Positions 1 to 7,069 of a stretch of 17,072 nucleotides of DNA are shown here, one piece after another; positions within the stretch are counted from its first letter, which is position 1, and every line of letters starts with the position of its first letter. This DNA is from Bacillota bacterium (GTDB lineage Bacteria > Bacillota > Clostridia > Oscillospirales > Acutalibacteraceae), in NCBI GenBank assembly GCA_023458915.1, contig JAEWWM010000002.1:1-17072 (forward strand), read 5' to 3'. The notes beneath the pieces were generated by a model. It did no database searches. It had not been told where the DNA came from and was given only the letters and a program-made list of their open reading frames with translations. The translations under genes and the position numbers were made by a program.

Positions 1-387
1 AAATTCCAAAAGCTCGCCGCAGCGCGGACAATCCATTTTGTCATCTAATAAAGTTTCTTCTGACAAGCAAATTTTTTCATCGCACGAAGGGCAAACTACT
101 TCATAAAAATTGTCATCTAGATGGCAATCGCAGTCACAATCGTCATCACAATTGCAGTTACATTCATCATCAAAAATTTCACCTTCGACGTCTGCTAAAT
201 CTTCGTCCAAAACCTCGAGCTGGTCGCAAATTTCATCCACATCATCTTCAAGGTCAACAACTGATTCAGAAATGTCTTCCATTAAATCAACCACAGCTTT
301 TAAAATTTTGGTTTCTTTTTTGTCCTCATCTAAGTCAAGCCCGGAAAGTAATCCTTTTACGTATGCCGCTTTTTCTCTGATGTTCAT
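1..387 (-). CDS. CD1247-family small acidic zinc-ribbon protein (3' end cut by window edge)
   Basis: Function is unknown; I assign it to the CD1247 N-terminal-domain family of Clostridia from recall of its shape. The start is the ATG at 387..385, preceded by GGAGGACA at a good distance. The reading frame is open to base 1 without a stop, giving at least 129 residues. Residues 1-65 look helical (start MNIREKAAYVKGLLSGLDLD) and become strongly acidic. Residues 76-89 form a Cys/Asp-rich linker with Cys at 76, 78, 80, 84, 86 and 88 and His 89. Residues 99-123 look like a zinc ribbon, with C99-P-S-C102 and C120-P-R-C123. The protein may be complete within a few codons of the edge. It lies 45 bp after efp on the same strand with no terminator between, so it is probably co-transcribed. 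A plus-strand Ser-rich frame over it is its antisense shadow. Confidence 0.8.
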   Translation of the reverse strand, partial: MNIREKAAYVKGLLSGLDLDEDKKETKILKAVVDLMEDISESVVDLEDDVDEICDQLEVLDEDLADVEGEIFDDECNCNCDDDCDCDCHLDDNFYEVVCPSCDEKICLSEETLLDDKMDCPRCGELLEF

Positions 388-432
388 TAAATTGTCCTCC
401 TAAAAATTATTTTTTGTGTATCTTTATTATTT

Positions 433-990
433 TTAAGCTCTTTCAATATATTCCCCGGTTCGGGTGTCGATTCTTACTTTTTCTCCTTCTTCAACAAAAA
501 GAGGAACTCTTATTTCCGCGCCTGTTTCTAATGTAGCTGGCTTTGATGCATTTGTGGCAGTGTCGCCCTTAAATCCTGCGTCGGTTTGAGTTATTAAAAG
601 CTCCACGAAAAGGGGGGGGTCAACTCCAAAAACATTTCCTTTATAAGAAAGTACTTTGCATACCATATTTTCTTTTACAAATTTAAAATTATCTCCTAGA
701 ACAGAGGAATTTATGGGAATTTGCTCATAGGTTTCATTATCCATGAAATAATAGAGGTCACCGTCATCATACAAGTACTGCATGTCATGTCTTTCAATAA
801 ACGCTTCCTGGAACTTGTCGCTTGGATTAAATGTTCGCTCAGTTACAGCTCCAGTCATAACATTTTTTATTTTGGTTCTTACAAATGCTGCGCCTTTTCC
901 AGGTTTTACGTGTTGAAACTCTACAATTGAAACTACGTTTCCATCAAGCTCGAAGGTAGACCCATTTCTTAAATCTCCTGCTGATATCAT
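433..990 (-). CDS. efp: Translation elongation factor P
   Basis: EF-P enters stalled ribosomes at the E site and promotes peptide bond formation at consecutive prolines. The product is 185 residues, the usual length. I chose the ATG at 990 because it follows AGGAGG closely and gives the family start MISAGDLRNG; an upstream in-frame ATG at 1056 would add 22 unrelated residues. The KOW-like N-terminal domain holds the loop P30-G31-K32-G33, and K32 is at the position that is post-translationally modified in many bacteria. The two OB-like domains follow, ending with the typical GDTA (142-145) and a C-terminal DTRTGEYIERA. A C8 tract encodes P125-P126. The gene lies downstream of gatB, has its own predicted promoter, and may also receive read-through from the gatCAB operon, as no clear terminator separates them. 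Confidence 0.97.
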   Translation of the reverse strand: MISAGDLRNGSTFELDGNVVSIVEFQHVKPGKGAAFVRTKIKNVMTGAVTERTFNPSDKFQEAFIERHDMQYLYDDGDLYYFMDNETYEQIPINSSVLGDNFKFVKENMVCKVLSYKGNVFGVDPPLFVELLITQTDAGFKGDTATNASKPATLETGAEIRVPLFVEEGEKVRIDTRTGEYIERA

Positions 991-1088
991 GATTTCCTCC
1001 TGTAACTGAACGAGATAAAGCTTAATATAAACTGCTACTAACGCTTTTAAGTCCATTTAAAATTATATTATATGGTAGCATGCGCTCT

Positions 1089-1117
1089 AGTATATCTTAA
1101 TTTTTGAGCGCTTGCAA
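1089..1117 (-). promoter_or_regulatory. Predicted sigma-A promoter of efp
   Basis: On the minus strand, TTGCAA (1117..1112) is followed after exactly 17 bases by TATACT (1094..1089). This predicts transcription starting near 1082 and an efp leader of about 90 nt. A 6-bp inverted repeat (GCGCTC at 1082-1087, GAGCGC at 1106-1111) brackets the -10 box. Sequence match only. Confidence 0.6.
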
Positions 1118-1168
1118 TAGTAAATAAGTTAATTTTTATAACTAGTTAATAGAATTTGTTTTTACATA

Positions 1169-2596
1169 TTACACAATGTTTTTAATTAAATCAATAAGTT
1201 TTTGTTCTATAAGCCGAATATCACCTCTGCCGCGAGTTTGTTTCATAACAAAACCTAAAATTGATTTAAGCGCCTTTTCTTTGCCGCTAAGATAGTCTTT
1301 AACAGCAGCAGAATTTGTATCTATCGCTTCTTTGCATATCTGCTCTATTTCTTCAGATGATATCTCTTGCATATCACTTTCGGACACAAACTCTTTCACA
1401 TTTTTACCGGTTTCCAACATTTTTGTGAGAGCTTTTTTTGCCAAATTCATGTTTAATTTACTACTTTCAACCAAAAGTGCAAGCTCATTAAGTTGAAATG
1501 GGGTAATCGGTACATTAAATTTTTCACGATCTGCTTCGGTTTCGATATTTCTAAAAATTTGGCCTACTATAAAATTAGAAATTATTTTCGGATTTTTAAA
1601 TCCCTGTGAAGAACTTTCAAAAAAATCTGATACATTTTTGTATTTTATAAGTAGCAGCGCATCATTTTCGGGAATTCCAAATTTTTCGGTATAACGTTTA
1701 AATCTGTTCTCAGGAAGTTCAGGAAGAGATTTTTTAATGTTTTCAATTTCAGATTCATTTAATATTATATCTACTAAATCCGGGTCACCAAAATATCTAT
1801 AATCTTGAGCATCTTCTTTACCGCGCATGGTTTCGGTTGTGCCTGTTTCTTCAACGTAACGCAGAGTTTCCTGCATTATCTTATGGTCGCTTTCAATAAC
1901 AGCTACATGCCTTTGATACTCATAATCTATAGCCTTTGTCATAAATGTAATTGAATTCATGTTTTTTATTTCAGTACGTGTACCAAGTGACTGTGCACCC
2001 ATCTGACGTATTGAAACATTAACGTCACAGCGCATTGAGCCTTCTTGCATTTTGCAATCAGATACTCCAATATACCTAAGTACCATCTGGAGTTTTTCTA
2101 CATACTCTTTGGCTTCTATTGAAGTCGATATATCTGGCTCCGTAACTATTTCTAAAAGCGGTACTCCACCACGATTATAGTCAACATAAATATCGCCCGC
2201 TTTGTGAACAAGTTTTCCCGCATCTTCTTCCATGTGAATGCGATTTATTCTGATTTTTTCCCCGCTTGAAAGTTGAATAAAACCATTTTTACATATCGGT
2301 AAATCATATTGAGAAATTTGATAAGCTTTTGGAAGATCGGGGTAAACATAATTCTTTCTATCCATCTTGGAGCGAAGATTTATTTCACAATTAAGGGCTA
2401 ATCCTACTTTAATTGCAAAATTCACAACTTCACGGTTAAGTTTTGGAAGTGTGCCGGGTAATCCTATACATACCGGGCAGCAATTAGTATTTGATTCTGC
2501 GCCGAAAGCATTGGGGCATCCGCAAAAAATTTTAGTTTGAGTAAGAAGTTCCACATGGGTTTCAAGCCCGACTACGAGTTCGTAATTAGTGCTCAT
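1169..2596 (-). CDS. gatB: Asp-tRNA(Asn)/Glu-tRNA(Gln) amidotransferase subunit B
   Basis: GatB is the tRNA-binding and kinase subunit of GatCAB. It phosphorylates the mis-charged Asp or Glu on the tRNA with ATP so that ammonia delivered from GatA can form Asn-tRNA or Gln-tRNA. The product has 475 residues, the normal length. The N-terminal catalytic cradle carries the zinc-binding cysteines C25-x-C27 and C40-P-V-C43, then the conserved stretches around residues 60-160 (for example the MEEDAGK and YVDYNRGGVPLLEIV motifs) and the SMRCDVNVSI motif. The C-terminal part is the helical/YqeY-type tail that binds tRNA. Its ATG overlaps the gatA stop as ATGA, so the two are translationally coupled. 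It is the last gene of the aspS-gatC-gatA-gatB run; no convincing terminator follows it before efp. Confidence 0.98.
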   Translation of the reverse strand: MSTNYELVVGLETHVELLTQTKIFCGCPNAFGAESNTNCCPVCIGLPGTLPKLNREVVNFAIKVGLALNCEINLRSKMDRKNYVYPDLPKAYQISQYDLPICKNGFIQLSSGEKIRINRIHMEEDAGKLVHKAGDIYVDYNRGGVPLLEIVTEPDISTSIEAKEYVEKLQMVLRYIGVSDCKMQEGSMRCDVNVSIRQMGAQSLGTRTEIKNMNSITFMTKAIDYEYQRHVAVIESDHKIMQETLRYVEETGTTETMRGKEDAQDYRYFGDPDLVDIILNESEIENIKKSLPELPENRFKRYTEKFGIPENDALLLIKYKNVSDFFESSSQGFKNPKIISNFIVGQIFRNIETEADREKFNVPITPFQLNELALLVESSKLNMNLAKKALTKMLETGKNVKEFVSESDMQEISSEEIEQICKEAIDTNSAAVKDYLSGKEKALKSILGFVMKQTRGRGDIRLIEQKLIDLIKNIV

Positions 2597-4062
2597 ATTT
2601 GTACCCCCATATCTAGGCTTTTATTATTTTCATAATTTGTAAAAATTTCATACTGGTGTGCTGCATTTAAAATTTTTGCTTCACCAAATTTTGGCCCTAT
2701 TATCTGCATACCAATAGGAAGATTTTTTGAATCAAATCCACAAGGGACTGATATCGCGGGAATTCCGGCAATATTAATAGGAACCGTACATATGTCTGCA
2801 AGATAAATTTCTTCCGGGCTGGAGTAGCTTTTATTGGCAGGGAAGGCGGTTACTGGCGAAACAGGGGTTAAAAGCATATCGAATTTTTCAAAAGCTTTTT
2901 TGAACGCATTTATAATAAGTGCTCTTAAGTTTTGTGCTTTTTTATAGTAAGCATCGTAATACCCAGAGCTTAAAACATAATTCCCAAGAAGTATTCTGCG
3001 TTTAACTTCTGCGCCGAAACCTTCGCTACGAGTTTTACATATCATTTCGTTAATGTCTTTATAGTGTGGTGTACGATATCCATAACGCACGCCGTCGAAC
3101 CTTGCAAGGTTTGATGAAGCTTCTGCGCAAGCTAGAATATAATAAACCGGTAGAGCATATTTAACTTCAGGAAGGTCAAAATATTCAATTTCCGCTCCCA
3201 TAGATTCATATTCTTTTATGGCTTTTTCAAGAGACGCTTTGACTTCATCGTCGATTCCGTCATAATATTCTTTTGGAATTCCGATTTTAAGGCCTTTTAT
3301 ATTATTCTTTAGGTTATCATAAGTACTGGTTTGGTTTTTTGGAACAGAAGTTGAATCACGGAAATCATATTTTGCAATTGCGTCAAATACAATCGCGGCA
3401 TCTTCTGCTGTTCTTGTAATAGGGCCAATTTGATCGAAACTAGAAGCATAGGCAATAAGGCCGTATCTTGAAACAGATCCATAAGTTGTTTTAAGGCCTA
3501 CTACACCACAAAAACTAGCAGGCTGGCGCACAGAACCGCCTGTATCAGAGCCAAGCCCATAAGCAGCAATATTTCCACATACTGCAGCTGCGGTACCGCC
3601 TGAACTTCCACCTGAAACATATGCAGTATTATGCGGATTTTTAGCTCCACCTATGCATGAATTTTCACAAGATGAACCCATTGCAAATTCATCCGCGTTA
3701 GCTTTACCTAGAAGAACTGCGCCGCGGCTTTTAAGGTTTTCCCAAACAGTAGCATCATAAACCGGTTTGTAACCTTTTAAAATTTTAGAGCAGCATGTTG
3801 TTTCGATTCCCTTTGTGGATATAACATCTTTAAGAGCCATGGGCACACCTGCTAAAGGCTCAAGCTTTTCACCTGATTTTATTTTTTCATCAACTTTCCT
3901 CGCAGCTTCGAGCGCTTCGTCAGAACATGCTGTAACATAAGCATTAAGATTACTTTTTTCAATCTCTCCAAAATATTTTTGAGTTAATTCAGTGCAGGAT
4001 ATCTCTTTGTTTGATAGCAGCTTATTAATTCGATGTATAACACTTCTCGTGCCAGATTTCAT
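2593..4062 (-). CDS. gatA: Asp-tRNA(Asn)/Glu-tRNA(Gln) amidotransferase subunit A
   Basis: GatA is the glutaminase/amidase subunit: it hydrolyses glutamine and channels ammonia to GatB. The product has 489 residues, typical for the family. The amidase-signature triad is visible: K78 in ALKDV, cis-Ser S153 in GGSSGG, and nucleophile S177 in GSDTGGS. The spacing of 24 residues between the two serines is as in other amidase-signature enzymes, and the numbering is one less than the known Lys79/Ser154/Ser178 of Staphylococcus GatA. The start ATG at 4062 is preceded by CAGGAGG, somewhat far away (about 11 bases). It follows gatC after 66 bp and overlaps gatB by 4 bases. All catalytic residues are intact. 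Confidence 0.98.
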   Translation of the reverse strand: MKSGTRSVIHRINKLLSNKEISCTELTQKYFGEIEKSNLNAYVTACSDEALEAARKVDEKIKSGEKLEPLAGVPMALKDVISTKGIETTCCSKILKGYKPVYDATVWENLKSRGAVLLGKANADEFAMGSSCENSCIGGAKNPHNTAYVSGGSSGGTAAAVCGNIAAYGLGSDTGGSVRQPASFCGVVGLKTTYGSVSRYGLIAYASSFDQIGPITRTAEDAAIVFDAIAKYDFRDSTSVPKNQTSTYDNLKNNIKGLKIGIPKEYYDGIDDEVKASLEKAIKEYESMGAEIEYFDLPEVKYALPVYYILACAEASSNLARFDGVRYGYRTPHYKDINEMICKTRSEGFGAEVKRRILLGNYVLSSGYYDAYYKKAQNLRALIINAFKKAFEKFDMLLTPVSPVTAFPANKSYSSPEEIYLADICTVPINIAGIPAISVPCGFDSKNLPIGMQIIGPKFGEAKILNAAHQYEIFTNYENNKSLDMGVQI

Positions 4063-4128
4063 TTTCTTTAAAACCTCCTGAAATTAAAAATTTTTAAAGT
4101 TTCTGTCAACATAAAATAATTTTTGTTT

Positions 4129-4407
4129 TTACGAAGATTTTTTTACATAAAAGAAACCATCTTTGCCGCCATCTACATTTTTTAGTATTTCCTTTCGAGG
4201 TAAGGACGGAATAATCTCATCTTCACGAAGTGCATTTGAAAGCCCATTTATGTTTCCAATTTCTTCAGAATTTGCATCAAGACTTTCGATTTGGTTTACA
4301 AATTTTATAATTCCTTCCATTTCTTTTGAAGCAGTTTCAAGCTCCTCTTCACTTAAGTAAAGTTTTGAAAGGTTTGCAATATTCAGCATTTCTTCACGGC
4401 TAAGCAT
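4129..4407 (-). CDS. gatC: Asp-tRNA(Asn)/Glu-tRNA(Gln) amidotransferase subunit C
   Basis: GatC is the small non-catalytic subunit that wraps around and stabilises the GatA-GatB interface. The product has 92 residues, close to the usual 95 or so. It begins with the family pattern of a helix containing IANLSKLYLSEEE, where most homologues have a version of VxxLAxLxLxxEE, and then a helix with FVNQIESLDA. The later segment includes the conserved LREDE. The start at 4407 follows GGGAGGAA, and this site directly abuts the aspS stop codon 13 bp upstream. Such tight spacing suggests aspS and gatC are made from one transcript and translated together. Confidence 0.96.
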   Translation of the reverse strand: MLSREEMLNIANLSKLYLSEEELETASKEMEGIIKFVNQIESLDANSEEIGNINGLSNALREDEIIPSLPRKEILKNVDGGKDGFFYVKKSS

Positions 4408-4420
4408 ATAATTCCTCCCA

Positions 4421-6172
4421 CTAATTTCTTGTTTTTATATGAACATCTTTAAGCTGAGTTTCCGAAACTTCACTTGGCGACCCTAGCATTACATCCTGTG
4501 CATTACTATTCATAGGAAACGCGATGATTTCACGAATATTTTCTTCATTTGTTAAAAGCATTATTATTCGGTCTAGTCCAGGTGCCATCCCCGCATGCGG
4601 TGGAGCTCCAAATTTAAAAGCATTATAAAGAGCGCCAAATTTAGTTTTTATTGTTTCTTCATTATAGCCTGCAATTTCAAATGCTTTTAACATTATTTCA
4701 GGCTCATGATTTCGAACAGCTCCTGAAGAAATTTCTATACCATTACATACAAGGTCATATTGATATGCAAGAATATCAAGGGGGTTTTTATTAATAAGTG
4801 CGTTCATGCCACCTTGAGGCATTGAAAATGGGTTATGAGTAAAAATAATTTTTCCTATTTCTTCGTCCATTTCATACATTGGGAAATCAACTATAAAGCA
4901 AAATTCAAACTTATTCTCGTCAATTAAATTTAATCTTTTACCGAGTTCAGTACGAATCTGACCTGCAAACTTTGGCGCTGCCTGAGCTGTATCCGCTATA
5001 AAATATACAACACAGCCAGGTTTGATATTAGCGCGCTTTATTAAATCATCTCGCTGCTCTTCAGGTATAAATTTATTTATAGGTCCCGTGAATTCACCAT
5101 TTTCTGTGACTTTAATGTATCCGAGACCTTTCATACCTATTTCGATTGCATACTCTTCCATTTTATCAAAAAATTTTCGAGGCTGAGACGCACAGTTTTC
5201 CACTGTTATCGCTCTTATAGTTTTCTCTTCAAAAGCTGCAAATCCAGAATTTGCAAAAATATCACTTATATCTATGATTTCTAAAGGATTTCTAAGATCA
5301 GGCTTATCTGTTCCGTAAGTCAGCATTGATTCGGCGTAAGATATGCGCCTAAATGGCTTTGATGATACTTTTTTATTAGAAAATTTAGTGAAAGTATCAT
5401 ATATAATATCTTCAGTTACATTAAAAACGTCTTCCTGCGTTGCAAAAGAAATTTCATAATCGAGTTGATAAAATTCACCCGGTGAACGATCGGCGCGAGA
5501 ATCTTCATCGCGAAAGCACGGTGCTATTTGAAAATATTTATCAAATCCTGAAATCATCAGAAGCTGTTTAAATATTTGCGGAGCTTGAGGAAGAGCATAA
5601 AACTTACCTGCATGCTTACGGCTGGGAATAAGGTAATCTCTCGCACCTTCGGGCGAAGAAGCTGAAAGAATTGGGGTTTGAATTTCTGTAAATCCAAGAT
5701 TGTGCATTTTATTTCTTAAAAAATGAAGAATTTCAGACCTTAACTGAATTTTGTTATGAACACTTTTATTCCTAAGGTCAAGGAAACGATATTTAAGGCG
5801 AAGTTCTTCTTTTACTTCTTTAGAATTTGTTATTTCAAAAGGTAACGCAGCACAAGATTTGCTAAGCACGGTGATTTCTTCACATTTTATTTCAATAAAG
5901 CCTGTTTTTAGTTTAGTATTTATGTTTTCTTCAGATCTTCTTATCACTTCGCCATAAACAGAAACTACAGTTTCTTTAGGTATATTTTTAAGCATCTCGC
6001 TGTCGTTTAAAACTATTTGCACGTTTCCGTAATGGTCTCTAAGGTCTAAAAAGGTTATTCCTCCGTGATCTCTTATATTTTCGACCCAACCCGCCACACG
6101 AACTTTTTTGCCGGTAAAATCTTCATTTACGCTGCCGCAAAACTCAGTTCGGTACTCATTTTCAAAAATCAT
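4421..6172 (-). CDS. aspS: Aspartyl-tRNA synthetase, bacterial type, probably non-discriminating
   Basis: This class II synthetase attaches aspartate to tRNA(Asp) and, if non-discriminating, also to tRNA(Asn). I chose the ATG at 6172 (583 residues), preceded by AAAGGAA; the in-frame TTG at 6193 would add seven residues and absorb that site. Domains in order: an OB-fold anticodon-binding domain (about 8-110, with GWVENIRDHGG), the catalytic core with QAPQ (196-199), motif 2 FRDED (220-224), the bacterial GAD insertion (about 290-425), and motif 3 GMAPGLDR (528-535). H36 in RDHGG is the position where Leu is typical of tRNA(Asp)-specific enzymes and His of non-discriminating ones (known from Pseudomonas). 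The second known determinant region reads EENIN, which I cannot interpret. Its lead position ahead of gatCAB supports a role in making Asp-tRNA(Asn). Confidence 0.97.
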   Translation of the reverse strand: MIFENEYRTEFCGSVNEDFTGKKVRVAGWVENIRDHGGITFLDLRDHYGNVQIVLNDSEMLKNIPKETVVSVYGEVIRRSEENINTKLKTGFIEIKCEEITVLSKSCAALPFEITNSKEVKEELRLKYRFLDLRNKSVHNKIQLRSEILHFLRNKMHNLGFTEIQTPILSASSPEGARDYLIPSRKHAGKFYALPQAPQIFKQLLMISGFDKYFQIAPCFRDEDSRADRSPGEFYQLDYEISFATQEDVFNVTEDIIYDTFTKFSNKKVSSKPFRRISYAESMLTYGTDKPDLRNPLEIIDISDIFANSGFAAFEEKTIRAITVENCASQPRKFFDKMEEYAIEIGMKGLGYIKVTENGEFTGPINKFIPEEQRDDLIKRANIKPGCVVYFIADTAQAAPKFAGQIRTELGKRLNLIDENKFEFCFIVDFPMYEMDEEIGKIIFTHNPFSMPQGGMNALINKNPLDILAYQYDLVCNGIEISSGAVRNHEPEIMLKAFEIAGYNEETIKTKFGALYNAFKFGAPPHAGMAPGLDRIIMLLTNEENIREIIAFPMNSNAQDVMLGSPSEVSETQLKDVHIKTRN

Positions 6173-6223
6173 AAATTTGCAGTTCCTTTCCAATACGCCC
6201 GTTTTCTAATTTGAATTGTCGCT

Positions 6224-6253
6224 ATTATACCACCAATAAATAGCATTTTTCAA
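6224..6253 (-). promoter_or_regulatory. Predicted promoter of the aspS-gatCAB operon (extended -10)
   Basis: On the minus strand TTGAAA (6253..6248) and a perfect TATAAT (6229..6224) are separated by 18 bases, and TGG directly before the -10 box makes it an extended -10 (TGnTATAAT). Transcription would begin near 6217, giving a leader of about 45 nt. That is too short for a T-box, and I see no T-box motif. Confidence 0.7.
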
Positions 6254-6342
6254 CCAAAATATTTTAGAGCAAATAAAACTTGGAAAAGATATTTATAATT
6301 TTGAGAATTTTAAAAAAATTTATTTAAGTAAAATTAAACAGC

Positions 6343-6378
6343 AAAAAGCCACCAAACAAGAAAGATTGTTTGGTGGCT
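6343..6378 (-). terminator. Strong intrinsic terminator of the small membrane-protein gene
   Basis: A perfect 13-bp stem (6347-6359 with 6366-6378, core GCCACCAAACA) has a 6-base loop. Read leftwards, it is followed at once by five T residues (6347..6343). It begins 16 bp after the stop codon of the 129-residue gene, and so isolates that gene from the aspS operon. The plus-strand side is followed by AATTTTTA, so weak two-way action is possible. Confidence 0.85.
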
Positions 6379-6394
6379 AATTTTTATGTGTTTA

Positions 6395-6784
6395 TTAATG
6401 GGTTACTGCTACTGTTGGTGGTGCTGCTAGCGTCTGTGCTTGTTGTTGTGGTTGCAGTAATGTTGTTGTCGTTGTTGTGGAAGTGCTGGGTTGTTGGGTT
6501 TCTGCTGAGTTGCTGTCCTTGGGGGATACATTTGTGTCTGATGCGGTGTTTTCATCGTCATCTGAATCAGTGTTAGCTGGATTTGCTTTGAATTTCCAAT
6601 TGCGCACGTTAAAGACTTTCGACGCTCTATACAAATGTGGATTTTGTTCACAACTTACATTGTTTCCGACATTTTTTACTGAAAATACTGTGCCAGTGAC
6701 CAAAAGAGCTGTACCAAGGAAAGCCGCTACAGCTACAACAATACCTTGCACCGTAGTAAAAAATTTGAAAGATGATGTTGCCAT
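6395..6784 (-). CDS. Small membrane-anchored protein with Thr/Gln-rich tail, unknown function
   Basis: I do not recognise this family. The product has 129 residues. The start at 6784 has a strong AGAGGAGAGAG site a few bases upstream. Residues 1-12 are short and carry one Lys; residues 13-35 form one hydrophobic segment (GIVVAVAAFLGTALLVTGTV), which could be a membrane anchor or an uncleaved signal. No lipobox Cys follows it; the only Cys is C45. Residues 45-66 (CEQNPHLYRASKVFNVRNWKF) are aromatic and basic and are the only globular-looking part. Residues 71-129 are low complexity: an Asp/Asn/Ser-rich part (DSDDDEN), a run of six Thr (103-108), a Gln-rich patch (111-117) and a Pro/Val/Ala end. 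The tail looks disordered and is probably exposed outside the cell. It is monocistronic, with its own promoter and terminator. Frames on the other strand here are shadows. Confidence 0.75.
   Translation of the reverse strand: MATSSFKFFTTVQGIVVAVAAFLGTALLVTGTVFSVKNVGNNVSCEQNPHLYRASKVFNVRNWKFKANPANTDSDDDENTASDTNVSPKDSNSAETQQPSTSTTTTTTLLQPQQQAQTLAAPPTVAVTH
6438..6480. repeat. Imperfect TTG/GTT trinucleotide-rich tract
   Basis: The plus strand is a run of GTT, GTG and TTG triplets with a few interruptions. On the minus strand this is the ACA/CAA-rich coding sequence of the Thr/Gln tail (about residues 102-117) of the small membrane protein. Such tracts can change length by slippage in steps of whole codons. 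Confidence 0.55.
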
Positions 6785-6819
6785 TTAATCTCTCTCCTCT
6801 AAAATTAATTTTAATTAGC

Positions 6820-6832
6820 TGCACAATGTGCA
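6820..6832. promoter_or_regulatory. Perfect palindrome in the 5' leader of the small membrane-protein gene
   Basis: TGCACA and TGTGCA are separated by one base. The site lies about 10-22 bases downstream of the predicted start of transcription of the leftward promoter, a usual place for a repressor operator. It could instead form a very small RNA hairpin, but the one-base centre makes that less likely. Confidence 0.4.
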
Positions 6833-6848
6833 ACTTTTACTATTTCGT

Positions 6849-6877
6849 ATAGTATTATGTTTTTTCTATTCTGCCAA
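6849..6877 (-). promoter_or_regulatory. Predicted promoter of the small membrane-protein gene
   Basis: On the minus strand, TTGGCA (6877..6872) and TACTAT (6854..6849) are separated by exactly 17 bases. Transcription would begin near 6842, giving a leader of about 58 nt that contains the TGCACA palindrome. The site faces away from the rpsO promoter, with about 70 bp between the two -35 boxes. Confidence 0.65.
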
Positions 6878-6948
6878 TACTAAAAACGTAAAAAGTTCGT
6901 AAAATCTATCAACTATATAAACGTGTGCAAATTTTTTGAAAAACGGCA

Positions 6949-6977
6949 TTTACATTTTAGTTTTAACTTGTTATAAT
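6949..6977 (+). promoter_or_regulatory. Predicted promoter of rpsO-pnp
   Basis: TTTACA (6949-6954), a 17-base spacer and a perfect TATAAT (6972-6977). The predicted start is near 6984, leaving a leader of about 97 nt before rpsO. Confidence 0.8.
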
Positions 6978-6990
6978 GTAACTCTAATTA

Positions 6991-7069
6991 CCCCCTTTCT
7001 CGGGGAAAAAGTCTCTGAGATCGCCGCAGGTTATTGACATTTGGCGGATTGGGTAAACTTTAGAAGAGG
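6991..7069 (+). promoter_or_regulatory. Structured rpsO leader, possible S15 autoregulatory element
   Basis: Three pairings are visible. A local hairpin pairs the C-run at 6991-6995 with GGGG at 7002-7005. A second pairs 7021-7025 (TCGCC) with 7043-7047 (GGCGG). A third, exclusive of the first, pairs CCCTTTCT (6993-7000) with AGAAGAGG (7062-7069), with one mismatch and one wobble; this covers the rpsO ribosome binding site. S15 is known to repress its own leader in several bacteria through different RNA folds. I cannot match this leader to a named class. Confidence 0.4.

Noticed and set aside
110..403. Plus-strand Ser-rich frame of 97 codons
   Set aside because: It is the antisense of the CD1247-family gene, with no suitable ribosome binding site and a low-complexity composition that follows from the acidic codons on the other strand.
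1140..1149. TAACTAGTTA palindrome after gatB as a terminator
   Set aside because: It has no loop and no following T-run in the leftward direction, so it cannot work as an intrinsic terminator.
4081..4109. Possible internal promoter before gatA (TTGACA with 17 bases to TAATTT on the minus strand)
   Set aside because: The -35 is perfect, but the -10 matches only three of six bases in a very AT-rich gap; gatC and gatA are most simply one transcript.
6370..6833. Other frames over the small membrane-protein gene (68, 74, 103 and 61 codons)
   Set aside because: They are antisense or shifted shadows of the repeat-rich gene; none has as good a ribosome binding site or a membrane segment as the 129-codon frame.
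7034..7039. TTGACA in the rpsO leader as a second promoter
   Set aside because: No -10 box lies 16-18 bases downstream; the upstream TTTACA/TATAAT pair explains transcription.
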